Positions 48,231-60,500 of a DNA stretch of 64,000 bases are shown here, one piece after another. The notes below the pieces were generated by a model. That model was not told the origin of the DNA and searched no databases. It saw only the letters and a list, made by a program, of their open reading frames with translations. Source of the DNA: Enoplosus armatus (Eukaryota > Chordata > Actinopteri > Centrarchiformes > Enoplosidae); contig NC_092184.1 of NCBI RefSeq assembly GCF_043641665.1, forward strand, positions 18,776,108 to 18,840,107, written 5' to 3'. The stretch's first letter is position 1, and every line of letters begins with the position of its first letter. The position numbers were made by a program, and so were the translations under genes.

Positions 48231-49461
48231 GCCTTTTCAAGCTTGATTTAAAGTATCTCGCAGCCAACTCAGGTCTCAAAACAGGCAGTCCCAATTCGCT
48301 TTGTGCAGTGTCTAGTACAAAGTGATGCTGCTATTTTTGCACCAACATTAATTCACACTTATAATATGTCGGAGAGTCTGTGTAATATTCTGCAAAACAT
48401 TTACCAGAAAGAAATAGACTGGAGTGGACTGGATGAGGCTGAACTAAGATGAACATGACTAACCTGAGCTGGACTACACCGGCTAAGGTAAACTCAGTAT
48501 AAATGACCAGCCGACGGTCACCTTTACACTGCAATTCATTTGCATTGATGCAGGAGACTTTCTCTTAAAAAAAGTCACAGCCCAAATTCACAAATCGTGT
48601 ACCTACATGTGTAAAATTGGAAGAAAATAGGCTTGAATTCCAAAAAGATGCTTTGGGACGCAATTGTGCGTGTATGACCAACCGGAGTATTTGCTCTGTC
48701 AGACAGACGTGAGACATTGAAACACGTCCTGCATACACAGGACCTCTAATTGGAGGTGAAAATGACAGGTAGAGAAATGCCCCTCCATCGTCTCTTTTGT
48801 TTTTGCTTTCTCCCCTGATTTGAGCATTGTGCTGAGGCTTTGTTCACTCCTAAGTGCCTCATGGACCTGTGCTGCTTGAGTCCCATGACCATAACCGGCA
48901 GAAAAATACATCAGGTTGGGCTATAAATAGACCCACCGCTGCCTTGCAACACAGAAACACGTGTGGACGTACAGTACAGGGTCCCACACAACTGGGAGAA
49001 GTGAGCTCAGCTAAACTGCTGGAGCAAAACATATTAATTACAGTTAAACCTCCAGAAAGCCCCAAATGCCAAACACAGAGTTACGTTTCCTTTTCCCCTG
49101 CCAGCAGATACACACAGCAAACAGCCCGGCCAAGTGTCAAATACATTTGTATTAGTGTGGACACGGCAGCTCAAAGGCTGGAGGAGTTCTTTGAGTGTGG
49201 TGATGGAGGCCCTCCGGTTCTTCACACACGCAAACAAACAAACACACACCTCGATTGTGTGTCTCTCATGCTCTCTTTCGTCCACACCCTGCCCTTTTCC
49301 AGCAGCAGACACAAGACTACTGTGTCCATCTGAGTCACCTCAGTCCTCTCCCGCTGGGCACTGCATGGTCGCACCTGACAGGCCACATCAGACAGAGAGA
49401 CACTCACCCACCCATCCATCCACGAGCACATTCTTTAGATAGGACCTTCACAAACAAACAA

Positions 49462-49462
<1 letters not shown>
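48231..49462. other. Noncoding stretch
   Basis: No gene supported. Open frames on both strands at 48854-49545 overlap each other and show no domain. Confidence 0.55.

Positions 49463-49501
<39 letters not shown>
49463..49501. repeat. (GT)n microsatellite
   Basis: About 19 uninterrupted GT units. Confidence 0.98.
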
Positions 49502-50370
49502 CACAGCAAGAGTACATGTGCATCATGCATACGTGCATCTGGTGAACTGGGGTGACTCAGACAGATGGACACAGAAATAATAGTTATAATAGAAATAGTT
49601 TCCTGACTGGATCAACAGAGTTTCCAGGACTAAGAACTCAAAATATTTAAACATTTCAAGCACACTAGAAATTACAATTTCTTTATTTTTAGCTTTGCCA
49701 GTGAATCACCTCTCATAGCAAGCAACCGCAGGAAGAACACCAGATTAGAGTTTAAAGTAGAGATTAATCCAAATCAATACAAGAAATGGTTCTCACTCCT
49801 CTGCAAAGGTCAGATTGATATTTAAAGAATTCACCTTAAAGTAAAAAGAACAGTTAATTTAAATATTTGTTATATATTATATTATTTATTATATATAATA
49901 TTTATTATTATAATTCAGCAAATGTTTCTCATTTAACTTAACGCTGGTTTAGGGGCCAGAGTACTGATTCATTATGTCTGTCTGAATTCTTCAGTCATGC
50001 ATCCATCTGTGTCAGATTGCTGTCAGTTCTGACCAAAAGCTCAACCCAGTTGAACTCTGTTGTCGAGGTGTTTTTAAAGCACCACTTCATGATCTGTGTT
50101 AATCTGTGTTAACCTTTTCACAGTTGCAATGTAGACCAAACAGTGATGTACACCTACTGTGGATTGTGGAATTAAGTTTTTTAGGAAGACTATGGTAAAC
50201 ACAAACCTGCACTGTTAGTGTGTCATCCTGACATAAAACAGATAAAATGGAAATCCTGTGATACTGTTAAAATAATGTTTTCCTCTTCTGTTATGAATGT
50301 CTGTCCACCGCTTTGGTCCAGTTAGAAATATAACACTATAACTACAGAATAAACTGCAGTTAAATTTTGT
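49502..50370. other. Noncoding stretch with an AT palindrome
   Basis: Almost pure A/T between 49866 and 49913, with imperfect 12-bp inverted arms (49870-49881 and 49887-49898). Otherwise featureless. Confidence 0.65.
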
Positions 50371-50757
50371 ACAGACGTTCATGGTGCCCAGAGGACAAAT
50401 CACAATGGCTTTAGTGATCGCCTGACTTTTCCTCTAGCGCCACCATGAGGTTGACAGTTGTGTTTTTTAGTGAAATGTCTCATCAACTGTTGGATGGATT
50501 GCCATCACATTTGGTAGACACATGTTCACATCATTTTGGTGATTCCCTGAATTTTATCTAGCGCCAAAAAAAAACTTTTGACCAATCCTTTGGTTTATGG
50601 CCAAATATCTGCATAACTGCAGCATCAGCTTTACTTTGTGTTTAGTGCTAATTTGCAAATGATAGCACGCTGTAATACTAAGATGGTGATCATGGCAAAG
50701 ATCACGTTACGTAGCATTTAGCTCAAAGCCTCACAGAGCCTCTAGCATGGCTCTAGA
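50371..50757 (-). repeat. Family A repeat, copy 5 (with 3' modules)
   Basis: In reverse orientation it carries the 3' part of family A that other copies lack: 'cctctagcgccaccatgagg', 'caactgttggatggattgcc', 'ttatggccaaatatctgcat', 'ctttgtgtttagtgctaatt' and a terminal 'ctctagcatggctctag'. A related module ('gtgat..cctga..ttt..tctagcgcca') occurs twice, at about 50417-50445 and 50538-50567. This internal duplication is typical of the family. Confidence 0.85.
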
Positions 50758-53266
50758 CTCCTGTAGATCATATTGTGTCTCTTATCTTGTCTATGATGCA
50801 GCATCATTTAAGTGGCTGCCCCTCATGCAAACACCCTGTTTAGTCCCCCTTGCCTTTGGAAATTAGGACTCGCAATGTGCGGTGCAGCTTCTCGGAGAGC
50901 TAAATATTATTTTAAAGTTCAGAATCCCACAGAGAAAGGAAATGCACTAAGGGTCCCGGCCTGGCAGGACAAGTACAGTCAAGTACGAACATTAGATGTT
51001 GTATACATACAGCATATATACACATACAGAGGCACAGTGGATACACATAATGGACAAGAAATGTACAAGTTTAAACTTAGATTCATGAATGAGATCACAC
51101 ACAGTGCCTGCAATGTATATATTTTGAAGGACACACACAGTGTACCAGTGTTACATGACTAAAGTGACCTTCCAGTGTTACATGTGTGTGTGAATGTGAG
51201 TGGTATTTGTTTCACCCTGTCAGCTCTTTTCACACATCGTGGAGAGGAGAAAGAGTTAGCACAAGGACACACATGCACGCCATGAGCACGGGGGAACACT
51301 TCTGACGGCAGACTACAGATAGGTATATCAACAGTGGTTGGTGGTAACGCATAGTAAGTAAGAAGTGCAACAACCTCAACGGTAAGACTGAAAGAAAGTC
51401 TTTGTAAATGTTTTATGAGGTGTGAAATGCATTCAACATGTTTGCTAAATGATAAGGACATGCACAATACAGTGTAGTGAGGAATGGTATGTGAACAAGA
51501 CTGTGTTCGTCTCCTCTTCCTCTTATTTCTGTCTCAATAGAAAGTTGTTTTGAGTTGTTTGCTGAATTGTAGCAAAGTCAGAGGGATCCGTTTTTTCATG
51601 AGCTTCTGTAGGACACCTCTGGCTCATGTCACGTTGGAGAAACTGGCGAGGAAACAGAAAAAGAGGAAAGTCTTGAGTTGATTGGCTTTTCATTTTCGAG
51701 AACTTTTCTTCCTGAACATTCACCTGGAAGATCCACCTCTGATTTGTTTTCATGACAAGTGCTACTTATTTCAGCACTTGTAAATGTCTAACTCTGATTG
51801 AGCCATATCATCTTAAAGGATAGGTTTTTTTGTTTGTTATAAGCAGCTGAAAGCAATGAAAGTAAAGATCCTTTCAAATAAAAATTGACTTGGTTGATGG
51901 ATGACAAATCCTGGAGCAGCAGCAGCGTCCTTCTCGGACCAACTGTTTGGTTACAATGTGTCAAGTTCTCCAGACATCCCACCGCGAGCCTGAGATGTGC
52001 TGAGATCTTGTTTCATCTTTAATAATGGCCATTTGTTAGCTGACTTGCAGTTACAAGTAAAAATTGACACTAAAACTAACACCGAGCCAGCAGGAGCGTT
52101 AGCTAAGCAGCGTCTGTCCCTCCTCCCCACTGAGAGAGTGGGCTGGGAGCGAAACACAAGTGGGAGAGGAGATAAAGAAGCAGAGGAACACAGAAAAATA
52201 CACAAAGAACCAAACACAGGGCTGGTGTGAGTCAGAGTGCTGAAGGAATGATTTGTCATTACATTCAGTTAGGATTTGCTCTCGATACAGAGGACTACAC
52301 GACTGCTTAACTGTGTCAGACACAAGCTGAAAGACCACCATCCTTCATAGATGATGCATCATAACTGCAATGAACTGCTGTTGGTGGTTCCTTTTTAAAA
52401 CAGTGTCTCTCAATCTTTTCAGTACTGGACGAGTGGTGATGAGCCGACATGTCTCAAGAGGGAAACTACTGACATCCCCAGGCTTCGCGTTTGTGACTCA
52501 GTGAACATTTACAAAAGCACAATGTGGACAAAAAGGGACGACCAGTTGTTGTTGCGATAAGAGAACACAAGTGCTTAGAGAGAAAATAGTCCATTTTCCT
52601 AATAAAAACTAATGCTAATAAAACTAAGAGGCTGCGTCTGTGAGAAGATGAAATACTCTCCAGGAGGTAAAATTTGAGTGATATATTCATGAGTTTGAAG
52701 GCTCATCAGAAGCCCCAACACTGCCCAGTCGTTTATACTATGAATAAATATCATACTATGACCACTCAGGCTCAAATTGCACCATTTACATTATTAGGTA
52801 TTCAAACAGGAAATTGTGCTTGCATGTATTTTAATTGGCCAAGACTGTGCATTGCAGGATGACGTTGTAGTTGGTTGCAGCAAAAGTTGAGTCAGGTTAC
52901 TTTAGCTCTTCTGCACAGCATGAAACTAATGTATTGGTCTATTTACTACTATTTTCTCCTCCAAAATTGCCTTCTAACCCAATGCTGCAAATTTGCATAC
53001 TCACGTGCCTGTTCAAACATCACCATGTTAAGTTCTGCGGCTGTAAATACAGGAACGCACAGCACAGCTATATAATACAGAGGAAAAACAAACATTCTCT
53101 GTATATTTCCTGACTCAGAACAGCTGAGGCCATACACAGACAGGCAGACACAAAATCAATAGCTCCATTTAGAAATCTCTTTATTCAATACAGTATATTC
53201 ACTATGCCAGAGAGGCACGTGGAATGAAAGCACACTAGGCTATCAAATATGCAGTATGTATACAGC
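50758..53266. other. Noncoding stretch
   Basis: No gene supported. A TTAAAGGATAGG at 51813 resembles the start of family E, but what follows does not clearly match. AGC triplets near 51915 are too few to call a microsatellite. Confidence 0.5.
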
Positions 53267-53284
53267 GGGGGGGAGGTGGGGGGG
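53267..53284 (+). repeat. G-rich tract, G-quadruplex candidate
   Basis: Two runs of seven G (53267-53273 and 53278-53284) separated by AGGT. Four G-triplets can be drawn from them, so intramolecular quadruplex formation is possible. Confidence 0.8.
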
Positions 53285-56206
53285 CACTGAAGAGTGTGGA
53301 AAGAGAGTGTGAAAAAAAATGACAAGCAGCGATGAGAAGAAATTGAGGTTTAGGTAGGAAATTCAAGTGCAGACAGTCTCCCACTATAAAAAGAAAAAAC
53401 AGTGTGTTGTTTGAGTTATGTCACCGTCCAAATGCCAATCACATGTTGGTGCGGTAAAAACACACAGTGTCTCACCTACAGTACAGCTGCTACATCACTG
53501 TCGTGATCGAGCAGGTACAAAGGGAGGATATGTTAGGGAGCAGCTCGGTGTTAATCATTCAGTTCCTTCACTCATACGTCTTCAGCTGGTTTGGGGATTT
53601 GAGCTGGGAACCTCTCGGGTAAAGGGTGAATAATTAATGATAATAAATAGTTTGCTCATATTTGTTAGTGTGCACTGAGCAGGTGATGTGGTTCATAAAT
53701 GCAGTATACATGATCATAACTATGGCTGGTTGTGACTGTTGTTGGGGAAGCTACTGCGCCACCCTCCGTCTCTACATTTAATGCCAAAACAAAAGAAAGC
53801 CTCCACACATCTTTAAACAGCATTTATTTTCATGCTTTGTCTCACACAAACTAAACCACAGGTTCTCAAACTGGAAGCTGAAAACATTGATTTTTTTTTT
53901 TTTATTTCTTATCAAAAATCTTGATAGCCTTGCTGGTGTGGAGACACTCTTGTGTGTTTGTATTGTAAAACCTATTGGTCATGAGTCTGGTTCCAGACCT
54001 CTGAATCACTGCTCACACCACCAATTTGTTCAGTGATTCGAACACTGAGGGTCGAGCAATCAGTTAAGTTAACTGCGCCTAGCAACCACTCTGCTGTTTT
54101 ACTTTACTGTGTGAACTGAGGATAAGTAAGTTTTAGTGTGTAACTTACTTACTGCAAGATGATTTTCACACCAGTAATCCAAAATATTTACAGTAACCCA
54201 ACAGCACTTCCTCTTACTTGGGACCTTTGTATAGCCGACTCTTCGCTCCTGGTGCATGTACATGAATAAATGTATGTCTACATTTTACTGGTGCCAGTTA
54301 CGAACCCTAAAACGTGCTTCAGACAACACTTCACTTGGCGTGAGTTGCTCTGTAAACATGTGCCAGTTTACAGTCTATACTCCACACCGTTGCACACGGC
54401 GGCCAGGAGCAGGATTGTCTGTGGGCAGAGCGAGCACACACTCCGTGGACCATGGTAATAGGTGGGAAATGTCAGCGCATCTGTCAGTGCCCTCTGCCTG
54501 TCCTTCCCTCCGGCGTCATCCTTCCTCCTCCTCTCCTTTTCTGCTTTTCCGCGGGGCTTTTTGTGGCTGCTGGAGCCGCTCGCTCACACCAAGATGAAAT
54601 CACAGAGCGTGTACTGCAGCTCAGAACTCACCGTCCCTTGACCTCTCATGTCACGTTGTTTGTTTGTCGCCTTGTTTTGCTTTTTCCAACCATAATAGGG
54701 TTTTATGCAGGTCTCTACTGGTTTTAGGTACCTGTAGAAGCGATTTGTTAATGAATATTCCCTTCTTTGTTTCACTTAACTCCCACGTACTTTTTCTGGT
54801 TGTAGGAGTGGGATACTAGTTACTCTAATCTGTTGCACTGTTTCCTCGCATACAGCAGTAATAAAAAAGCAATTGTAGTGGATCCAGTGTGCGACTTTAG
54901 TCAGTGTCTCTCTCTGATGAGACTTCCGCAGTCACTCTGCAGGTTGGAGCCAATAATGAGCCTTTAACGAAACACCAGTGACAGACAGTACCCAGTACTC
55001 CCAAGTCTGGGGAGCAACAACAAGCAGATTTTTACAGAACAAGCAGAGACTCTTCATCTCTCTCTGTCTCTCTGTCACTCACACATTTGCACAGCACACT
55101 GGTATAGTCTTCCAAACTGACAGACTCGGAGGCTCCCCGTGCAGGTTAGTCCTCTTGATGACTCATTTGCTTGACAGCGTCTCCCCACCCCTCCACACTC
55201 TCATCCCTCCACGCCGGAGCCACTTTGTCACTTACTGACAACCCGAGAAGATGCAGAGCTGATTTTAGCACGTTACCACTGGTAATCCTGCTGAACTAGT
55301 CGTTAAAGGAAGCCGCCTGAACATGAAGTATAGATATTCATGAGAGAGGCTTGTGCTCAGAAGGTCACTGATTTAAATGCTTGGGTCAGATGAGAAAATC
55401 ACTGTTACTCTTTTTTTCTCTACTGTCACACGTCCTTTTAGGCACAGAGCAGCTCAGCGGGTAACTATAAAACACATGGCCACAATTCAAGTCATGTACA
55501 GTATTGTATATAAAACAGGGGGATAAGCTACGAATCAGTCATTGATTGAAGTTTAATCTAACATGAAATTATAAAGAATGACAGCTTCCCAGTTTCCATT
55601 CTGTATTAAATGAATACAAGTAAGGGTCATTAGTTTTAAAGCACTGTTGATTTGCTAAATAGCAGTTAAGGGCTACAATGATTAAAGCACAGTAATTAAT
55701 ACAAATAGCAGCAGAAAACAAACCTTTTACTGTAATGACTGTATTTCCTTTGTATTGTGCAGATACAGAGTTTAAAGAGGCTTCAATATTAATAAGGCAG
55801 AAAATATTGCAGCGGGTAAATGCTGGACTTGTAGAGTGAAGGCTGGTTCCATCGACGGTGTTGTCTTGTTGAAGATATTCAAATAGCAGCTCTCTGTGTG
55901 TAGAGGTGTGTGATGCAGCACATAAGAGAAGTGAGACAGGAACAAGTGAGACAGCACACAGATGGAGCCGCATATGGAAATGTATGCAAGGGGAAGAAAG
56001 GAGGGAAGCTGGAGGGATGGAGGTGATCAAACTCAATCAAGATGGAGGAGTTGAGTCAGCAGAGAGGGGAGCTTCATCACTGTACTGTCAGGGGCCGGCA
56101 CTTTAACACACATAGGCACATTTCGCTATTTCCTTTCCCATTTTCTCTTCTTATTTTCCATCAATTCAAACATAATGGAGGGAAAAGGAGAATCACTTAA
56201 ATACAG
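53285..56206. other. Noncoding stretch
   Basis: No gene supported. At 53588-53632 'ggggatttgagctgggaacc' resembles the tail region of a common SINE-like repeat. A T-run lies at 53891-53904. A slightly GC-richer patch at 54400-54640 carries several open frames without recognisable content. Confidence 0.5.
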
Positions 56207-56238
56207 GAAGAGAAGAGAAGAGAAGAGAAGAGAAGAGA
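56207..56238. repeat. (AGAAG)n microsatellite
   Basis: About six GAAGA pentamer units. Confidence 0.95.
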
Positions 56239-57499
56239 GTCTTTTTGGCAGGTACTGTAGAGAGACCTGGCACCATACTGAAGTCCAACTAGCACAAAAA
56301 CTGCCAGAAGGACTGCGCGGCTGATTCTGTGACACCGAGCTGCCATCCTGATTTCCCAGCACCTGATGAAAAGGCAGAACAAGTGATGCTCACCGAAGTC
56401 ACAGTGCACCCCTGGCCCCACTTACCTCAAGCCCTCTCCTTCGTCCTCTCCAGACCTGAATGAAAGAGCACTTTGACATAAACCTAAGTGCTGAGTTTTT
56501 TTCTGACTGTATGAAATAGATTCTTTAGAATAATTCTGATTGTGTGAAATAAGTTAACAATCACAACAAAATCAACTGTAATCACTTTGTAATTAACATT
56601 CACTGTAGACGTCCCATGTGGCAAATCCCACCCAAGTGGTTGCTCCAAGCATGTTAAAGCAAATTCTAAGTGTTATTTGCAATTCCTTTTCTTCTCAGCA
56701 TGTCCTGGATGTCCTGTTGCGCCACTGCAATATAACACCTGAGACACTGAGGGTGTCGCAGCTGTGATGTGTGAAAACTCATGACGTGGATAAGAACATG
56801 CGTCAATATTGTGAAATACGGCTTCAGACAGTGAAATGGCTCATCAACCTTGGTTCACCTTGACATTTGCCTCGCTGTGGGAAAAAAAAGGAATATAGGC
56901 ATCGTGGCGGCCAAGTGGAATCTGTAATCTTAAGTCTTTGTGTGTCGTATGAGGACTGCCTTTTTTTAAAAATGTGTGTTTGGGTTGAAAGGCTAGTTTG
57001 ACAAGTGCTCTGTGTATTGCCTCCTTGAGAATTGGGGTGTTTTGCCTCCACAGGGATGATAAAAAAAAACAAAAAAAACAATGAATATGTACAACCCTGC
57101 CATACATCAGACCGGCATCGCGTCATCAAGCACCAAGGCTGCGCCGAGATATGTTGTAAAACTAAAAACAACAGTATTAACAACCAAGGCTTTCATGAAT
57201 ATTCACTGTCAGTGTAAATACCTAATGACGCTGGTGACAATTACTACTGATGGATAGCTAGCTTGAGTGGGAGGCTGCTGGAGTACAGTCATACAGTATA
57301 GTAGCATCAGTCATTTCCAACTAAATCTCAGTCTAGCCTAGCTCAAACAGTTGGCTATTAACAGGTTGATTATGTACAAACAACACGTAACCTAACAATA
57401 CCTGGTGATTCAATCAAATATGCATAAATATATTTGATAAGCAATGTCGGCCCACTGTGTTGAGTCATTGATCCACTCGGCTGGGAGAAGACTGAAGGG
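56239..57499. other. Noncoding stretch
   Basis: No gene supported. An A-rich run lies at 57059-57080. Confidence 0.6.
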
Positions 57500-57760
57500 A
57501 CATGACGGCAGACACAGTTAGCGACTAGCTGGTGAACATAGTGGAGCATTTAGCAGCTAAAGAGCCATTTATTTCACTCAGGAGTTGGTAGAGACCAAAA
57601 ACAGAGCTAAAAGAGAGTGAATATTTCCAATAATTAGACTTCTATTAATTAGGTGACCACAAACAGGACTCCAAATGAATGATAATGTTGCTCGGAAACT
57701 GCTAGATGTCTAAATGAGCAGCTGTTTGCTAACAACTTTGCCATATCAACTAAAGAGAAC
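57500..57760 (+). repeat. Family J teleost repeat
   Basis: 'gtggagcatttagcagctaa', 'aggagttggtagagaccaaa', 'cagagctaaaagagagtgaa' and 'actccaaatgaatgataatg' match, in order, a repeat I recall from many percomorph genomes. One copy here; no coding capacity. Confidence 0.75.
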
Positions 57761-58883
57761 TTCTGTCTGCGAACCCGAAGGTTTAGCCTTTAGGCAAGAC
57801 TGGTGGGCTTAAAGAGGCACGTAAAACAATAGGCGAGGATTCAACAAATTCACTTAAACATAATTCTGTGTTCTTGAGTAAGGCCCCTCAAAATTAAACA
57901 AAATCCCGCAAGGATCAATAGAGCAACGGAAATCAATTCTTATTTCCTCTCTAGCTGCGCATGGATATACCAATCAAATCAGGTTCTTTGTCTGTGCTGT
58001 AGATCGGTTTGTCTGTGAGCTGATTGTCTTGTGTGACGGGACAGAGGTGTTTGGAACAGGCTTTGTTTGCTTGATTTGCTGCTGAGAGCGTGTAGATGCA
58101 TTGTAACACATCACCAGTGTTGGTAAAGTGGAAATAAGGCATGTTCTTTGGTTCTCTTTGTACCTCGACTGCTGCTGGTGACGTTAAAGGGTGCAGTACA
58201 GTGTTTTCAATAGTAGACATTCGGAGGAAGAGACACCGATGATGTAACATGCATGCTTGCAGTGTGTTCAAAGCTTCAAAGCATCTTGTTCTACTCTGTG
58301 TCGGATTAAACTGTCAGAGGTTCCTCAGGACAAAAATGAGCTTCTGGGTCCATATTAATCTCCTGTTCTTCCCGCTCTCTATGCATTGTGTACAGTTTTT
58401 TTTTCAAATGAAGTACTACCTGGCCGCAGAATTGTTGTGTGATAATTTGAACACAAATTAATCCAGGAATATGCAACACATAAGCCTGAGACTGAAATAA
58501 CGCAGGTCAAATTATCACTTACATTAGCACAATCCAGTGGCTCTAAAAGCTCTAAGGAAGCCTCGAGCTGTTGGGGCCTCTGGAGTCCCCCGGGGGGCAG
58601 CTGCATGTTTTTGCACGGTTGGTAATCAAATTTATAGTGTCAGAATACTGTAAGGTAACTTTTAATCCAAAATAAAAGACGTCAGACTTTATACACATCT
58701 TAACGGTTCAAGTTATAATGGCTTTGAATCACGCATTTTTCACCACATTTTCACTTTCCACTCCAGTGATGTGGAAAAATGACAGTTAGATGACGCGAGT
58801 TAAGATGAATTCAACACTATGTAATGATCGAGTCCTCCCAAATTAAAGGACAAAATGAGTTGCCCTCTAGAAAAACACATACT
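57761..58883. other. Noncoding stretch
   Basis: No gene supported. Confidence 0.6.
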
Positions 58884-59155
58884 TTAAAGCCGGGATAGGC
58901 AGTTTTATTTTGGCAAAAAATACATAATAAGCTTTCAGTATATTGTAATTCAAGTGGTCTGAGAGGAAACTAGACTTCTGCACCTCCTCATGGCTGTTTT
59001 CAGGCTTCAGAAAGTCTAGCCCGTGACGGGAGATTTTGGCCAATGACAGGTAATTTCAGAGAGAGGGAGAGAGCTCTACAAATGCAGAAGGAGATAGTCT
59101 GATCCAATGGCGGAAAATACAGCAGGAAAAGTTGGCAATTGAAGGTGACTTTATA
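58884..59155 (+). repeat. Family F teleost repeat starting TTAAAGC
   Basis: Begins TTAAAGCCGGGATAGGCAG and contains 'tattgtaattcaagtggtct', 'aactagacttctgcacctcc', 'tcatggctgttttcaggctt' and 'gtctagcccgtgacgggag'. This matches a repeat I recall from percomorph genomes with high similarity, so the copy may be fairly young. The right end is not clear. Confidence 0.75.
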
Positions 59156-59277
59156 GCTATGTAAAAAGCAACCGGTTGACCCAACAAACTCACCAAATAT
59201 CTTGGTTTGGGTTCAAATGAATACTTCTTTAAGGTTAAGGTACATTTGCTGTCATGGTTACAGTAACGCATAACACT

Positions 59278-59325
59278 TTTGTTAAGGTCAGGGAACGATC
59301 GTGGTCATGGTTAAAAGAAGCCAAA
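59278..59325 (+). repeat. Family H repeat fragment, copy 2
   Basis: 'tgttaaggtcagggaacgat' followed by 'cgtggtcatggttaaaag' matches the fragment at 36345. It belongs to a longer teleost repeat that probably begins further left, around 59215. Confidence 0.6.
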
Positions 59326-59720
59326 GTTGCCAGTTGGCAGGAGACAGTAAACAAACAGTGGGCTCCTGTGGAAAAGTCCCACATTTTGTTGTCTCCAACA
59401 TACAGAACGTGTCCCAACAGCTAAAGATAAACAGCTGATTACTAAACGATGACTGCTCATCTTAACTTCTCCTTCTGTTGCACTTACTGTAAATAACTGA
59501 ACTGATTTCTGCTGCCGACTTTCCAAACTGACTCAGTTCAGAGTCGGCTTGTGTTACACTAATACACTTTGCTGTTGCATAAAATGCATTAATGAGAATT
59601 AGTCAAGTTTGCATCCATCTTCAGCAATCATCAGGAGGATGTGACCTTATTGTGTTACAGGAAGCAATTTGTGTGTTTTTGTATGTATGAGATTAACTTA
59701 AGCATCAACACTAGTCTAAT
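59326..59720. other. Noncoding spacer
   Basis: Nothing further recognised between the family H fragment and the degenerate tandem array. Confidence 0.5.
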
Positions 59721-59825
59721 GACTTCATCATTGTGTGCTCTGACCTCATTAAAATGCCCAATAACTTCATTAATGTGTGCGACAACCTCATTACAATTTG
59801 CTGTGACCTCGTCATAGCACTGTGT
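59721..59825. repeat. Degenerate tandem repeat, about 21-bp unit, five units
   Basis: The phrase 'gacctcatta..atg' and its variants ('gacttcatcatt', 'aacttcattaatg', 'aacctcattacaa', 'gacctcgtcata') recur every 20-22 bp. The units are strongly diverged, suggesting an old array. Confidence 0.65.
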
Positions 59826-59948
59826 CAACCGCGCTGAGTGACTGTATAATCTGGAATAACACCAACAAACTGAAGCAGAGAAGTTATGGCACCTGTTTGT
59901 CTACAGTTTGCTGTAGTTTTAGAACATAAACAGCAAAATACAAGCGTC

Positions 59949-60500
59949 ATGCCGCATTTACATGGATTCAGACAGACGGTAGAGGGACAACACCTTCTGG
60001 ATGGCACGGGGAAAACAAACAAACAGTCCAACTGAATGGCAGGACGGCAAAATGAAACACGCATGGCGATATGTTGCTATGGTGATGTCGTATTGTTTAG
60101 AAAGAAAGCATGTAGCTATGAAATGCAGCTTTCTGTTAATATTCTATTGCAAACTTAAAATGAATGATGAAGTCCCTCCAAAACGTAAATTCCCTCCAAG
60201 ACGTAAGGTCATTTATTCATTCCCAACATGGAAAGTGAAAGGAGAACTGCACTTGTTTACGTTTGTCTGAAAAAGAGTCGTCGTTAGCTTCTCGTTGTCC
60301 AGATCGCCCATGTTTTCTCCTTGTGTGAGGGAGCTACGTAACGTGCGGGTGTAAATTCCGTTGCAGACGATGGCAATGCTGTCTACCGTTATCGTTTCCG
60401 GTATTCTCTGCCGGCCTCAACTAATTTTTCCGTGTCCTGTTCTCATCCACTAAAATTATATCCTGTTTACTGTCCGCCGGAATCCATGTGAATGCAGCAT
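59949..60500. mobile_element. Family G inverted-repeat element
   Basis: The left end ATGCCGCATTTACATGGATTC and the right end, which on the minus strand reads ATGCTGCATTCACATGGATTC, are inverted repeats with two mismatches over 21 bp; similarity continues inward into 'gacagt/gacggt'. They bound 552 bp. The interior has an exact-length 18-bp tandem duplication (60174-60209) and no recognisable protein, so it is non-autonomous. The end sequence resembles a MITE I recall from teleosts; the superfamily is uncertain. Confidence 0.75.
60174..60209. repeat. 18-bp tandem duplication
   Basis: Two adjacent 18-bp units, CCCTCCAAAACGTAAATT and CCCTCCAAGACGTAAGGT, differing at three positions, inside the family G element. 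Confidence 0.85.

Noticed and set aside
48854..49333. Longest open frame in the window (159 codons, plus strand)
   Set aside because: No recognisable domain, overlapping open frames on the other strand, mixed simple-sequence composition. With a stop about every 20 codons, a few frames this long are expected in 64 kb.
51813..51960. TTAAAGGATAGG considered as a full family E copy
   Set aside because: Only the first dozen bases match; the rest does not follow the family.
53170..53190. Possible minus-strand poly(A) signal (AATAAA) with downstream GT-rich sequence
   Set aside because: No coding sequence upstream on that strand; AATAAA is frequent in AT-rich DNA.
55569..56036. 155-codon minus-strand open frame
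   Set aside because: No domain or splice context; within chance expectation.
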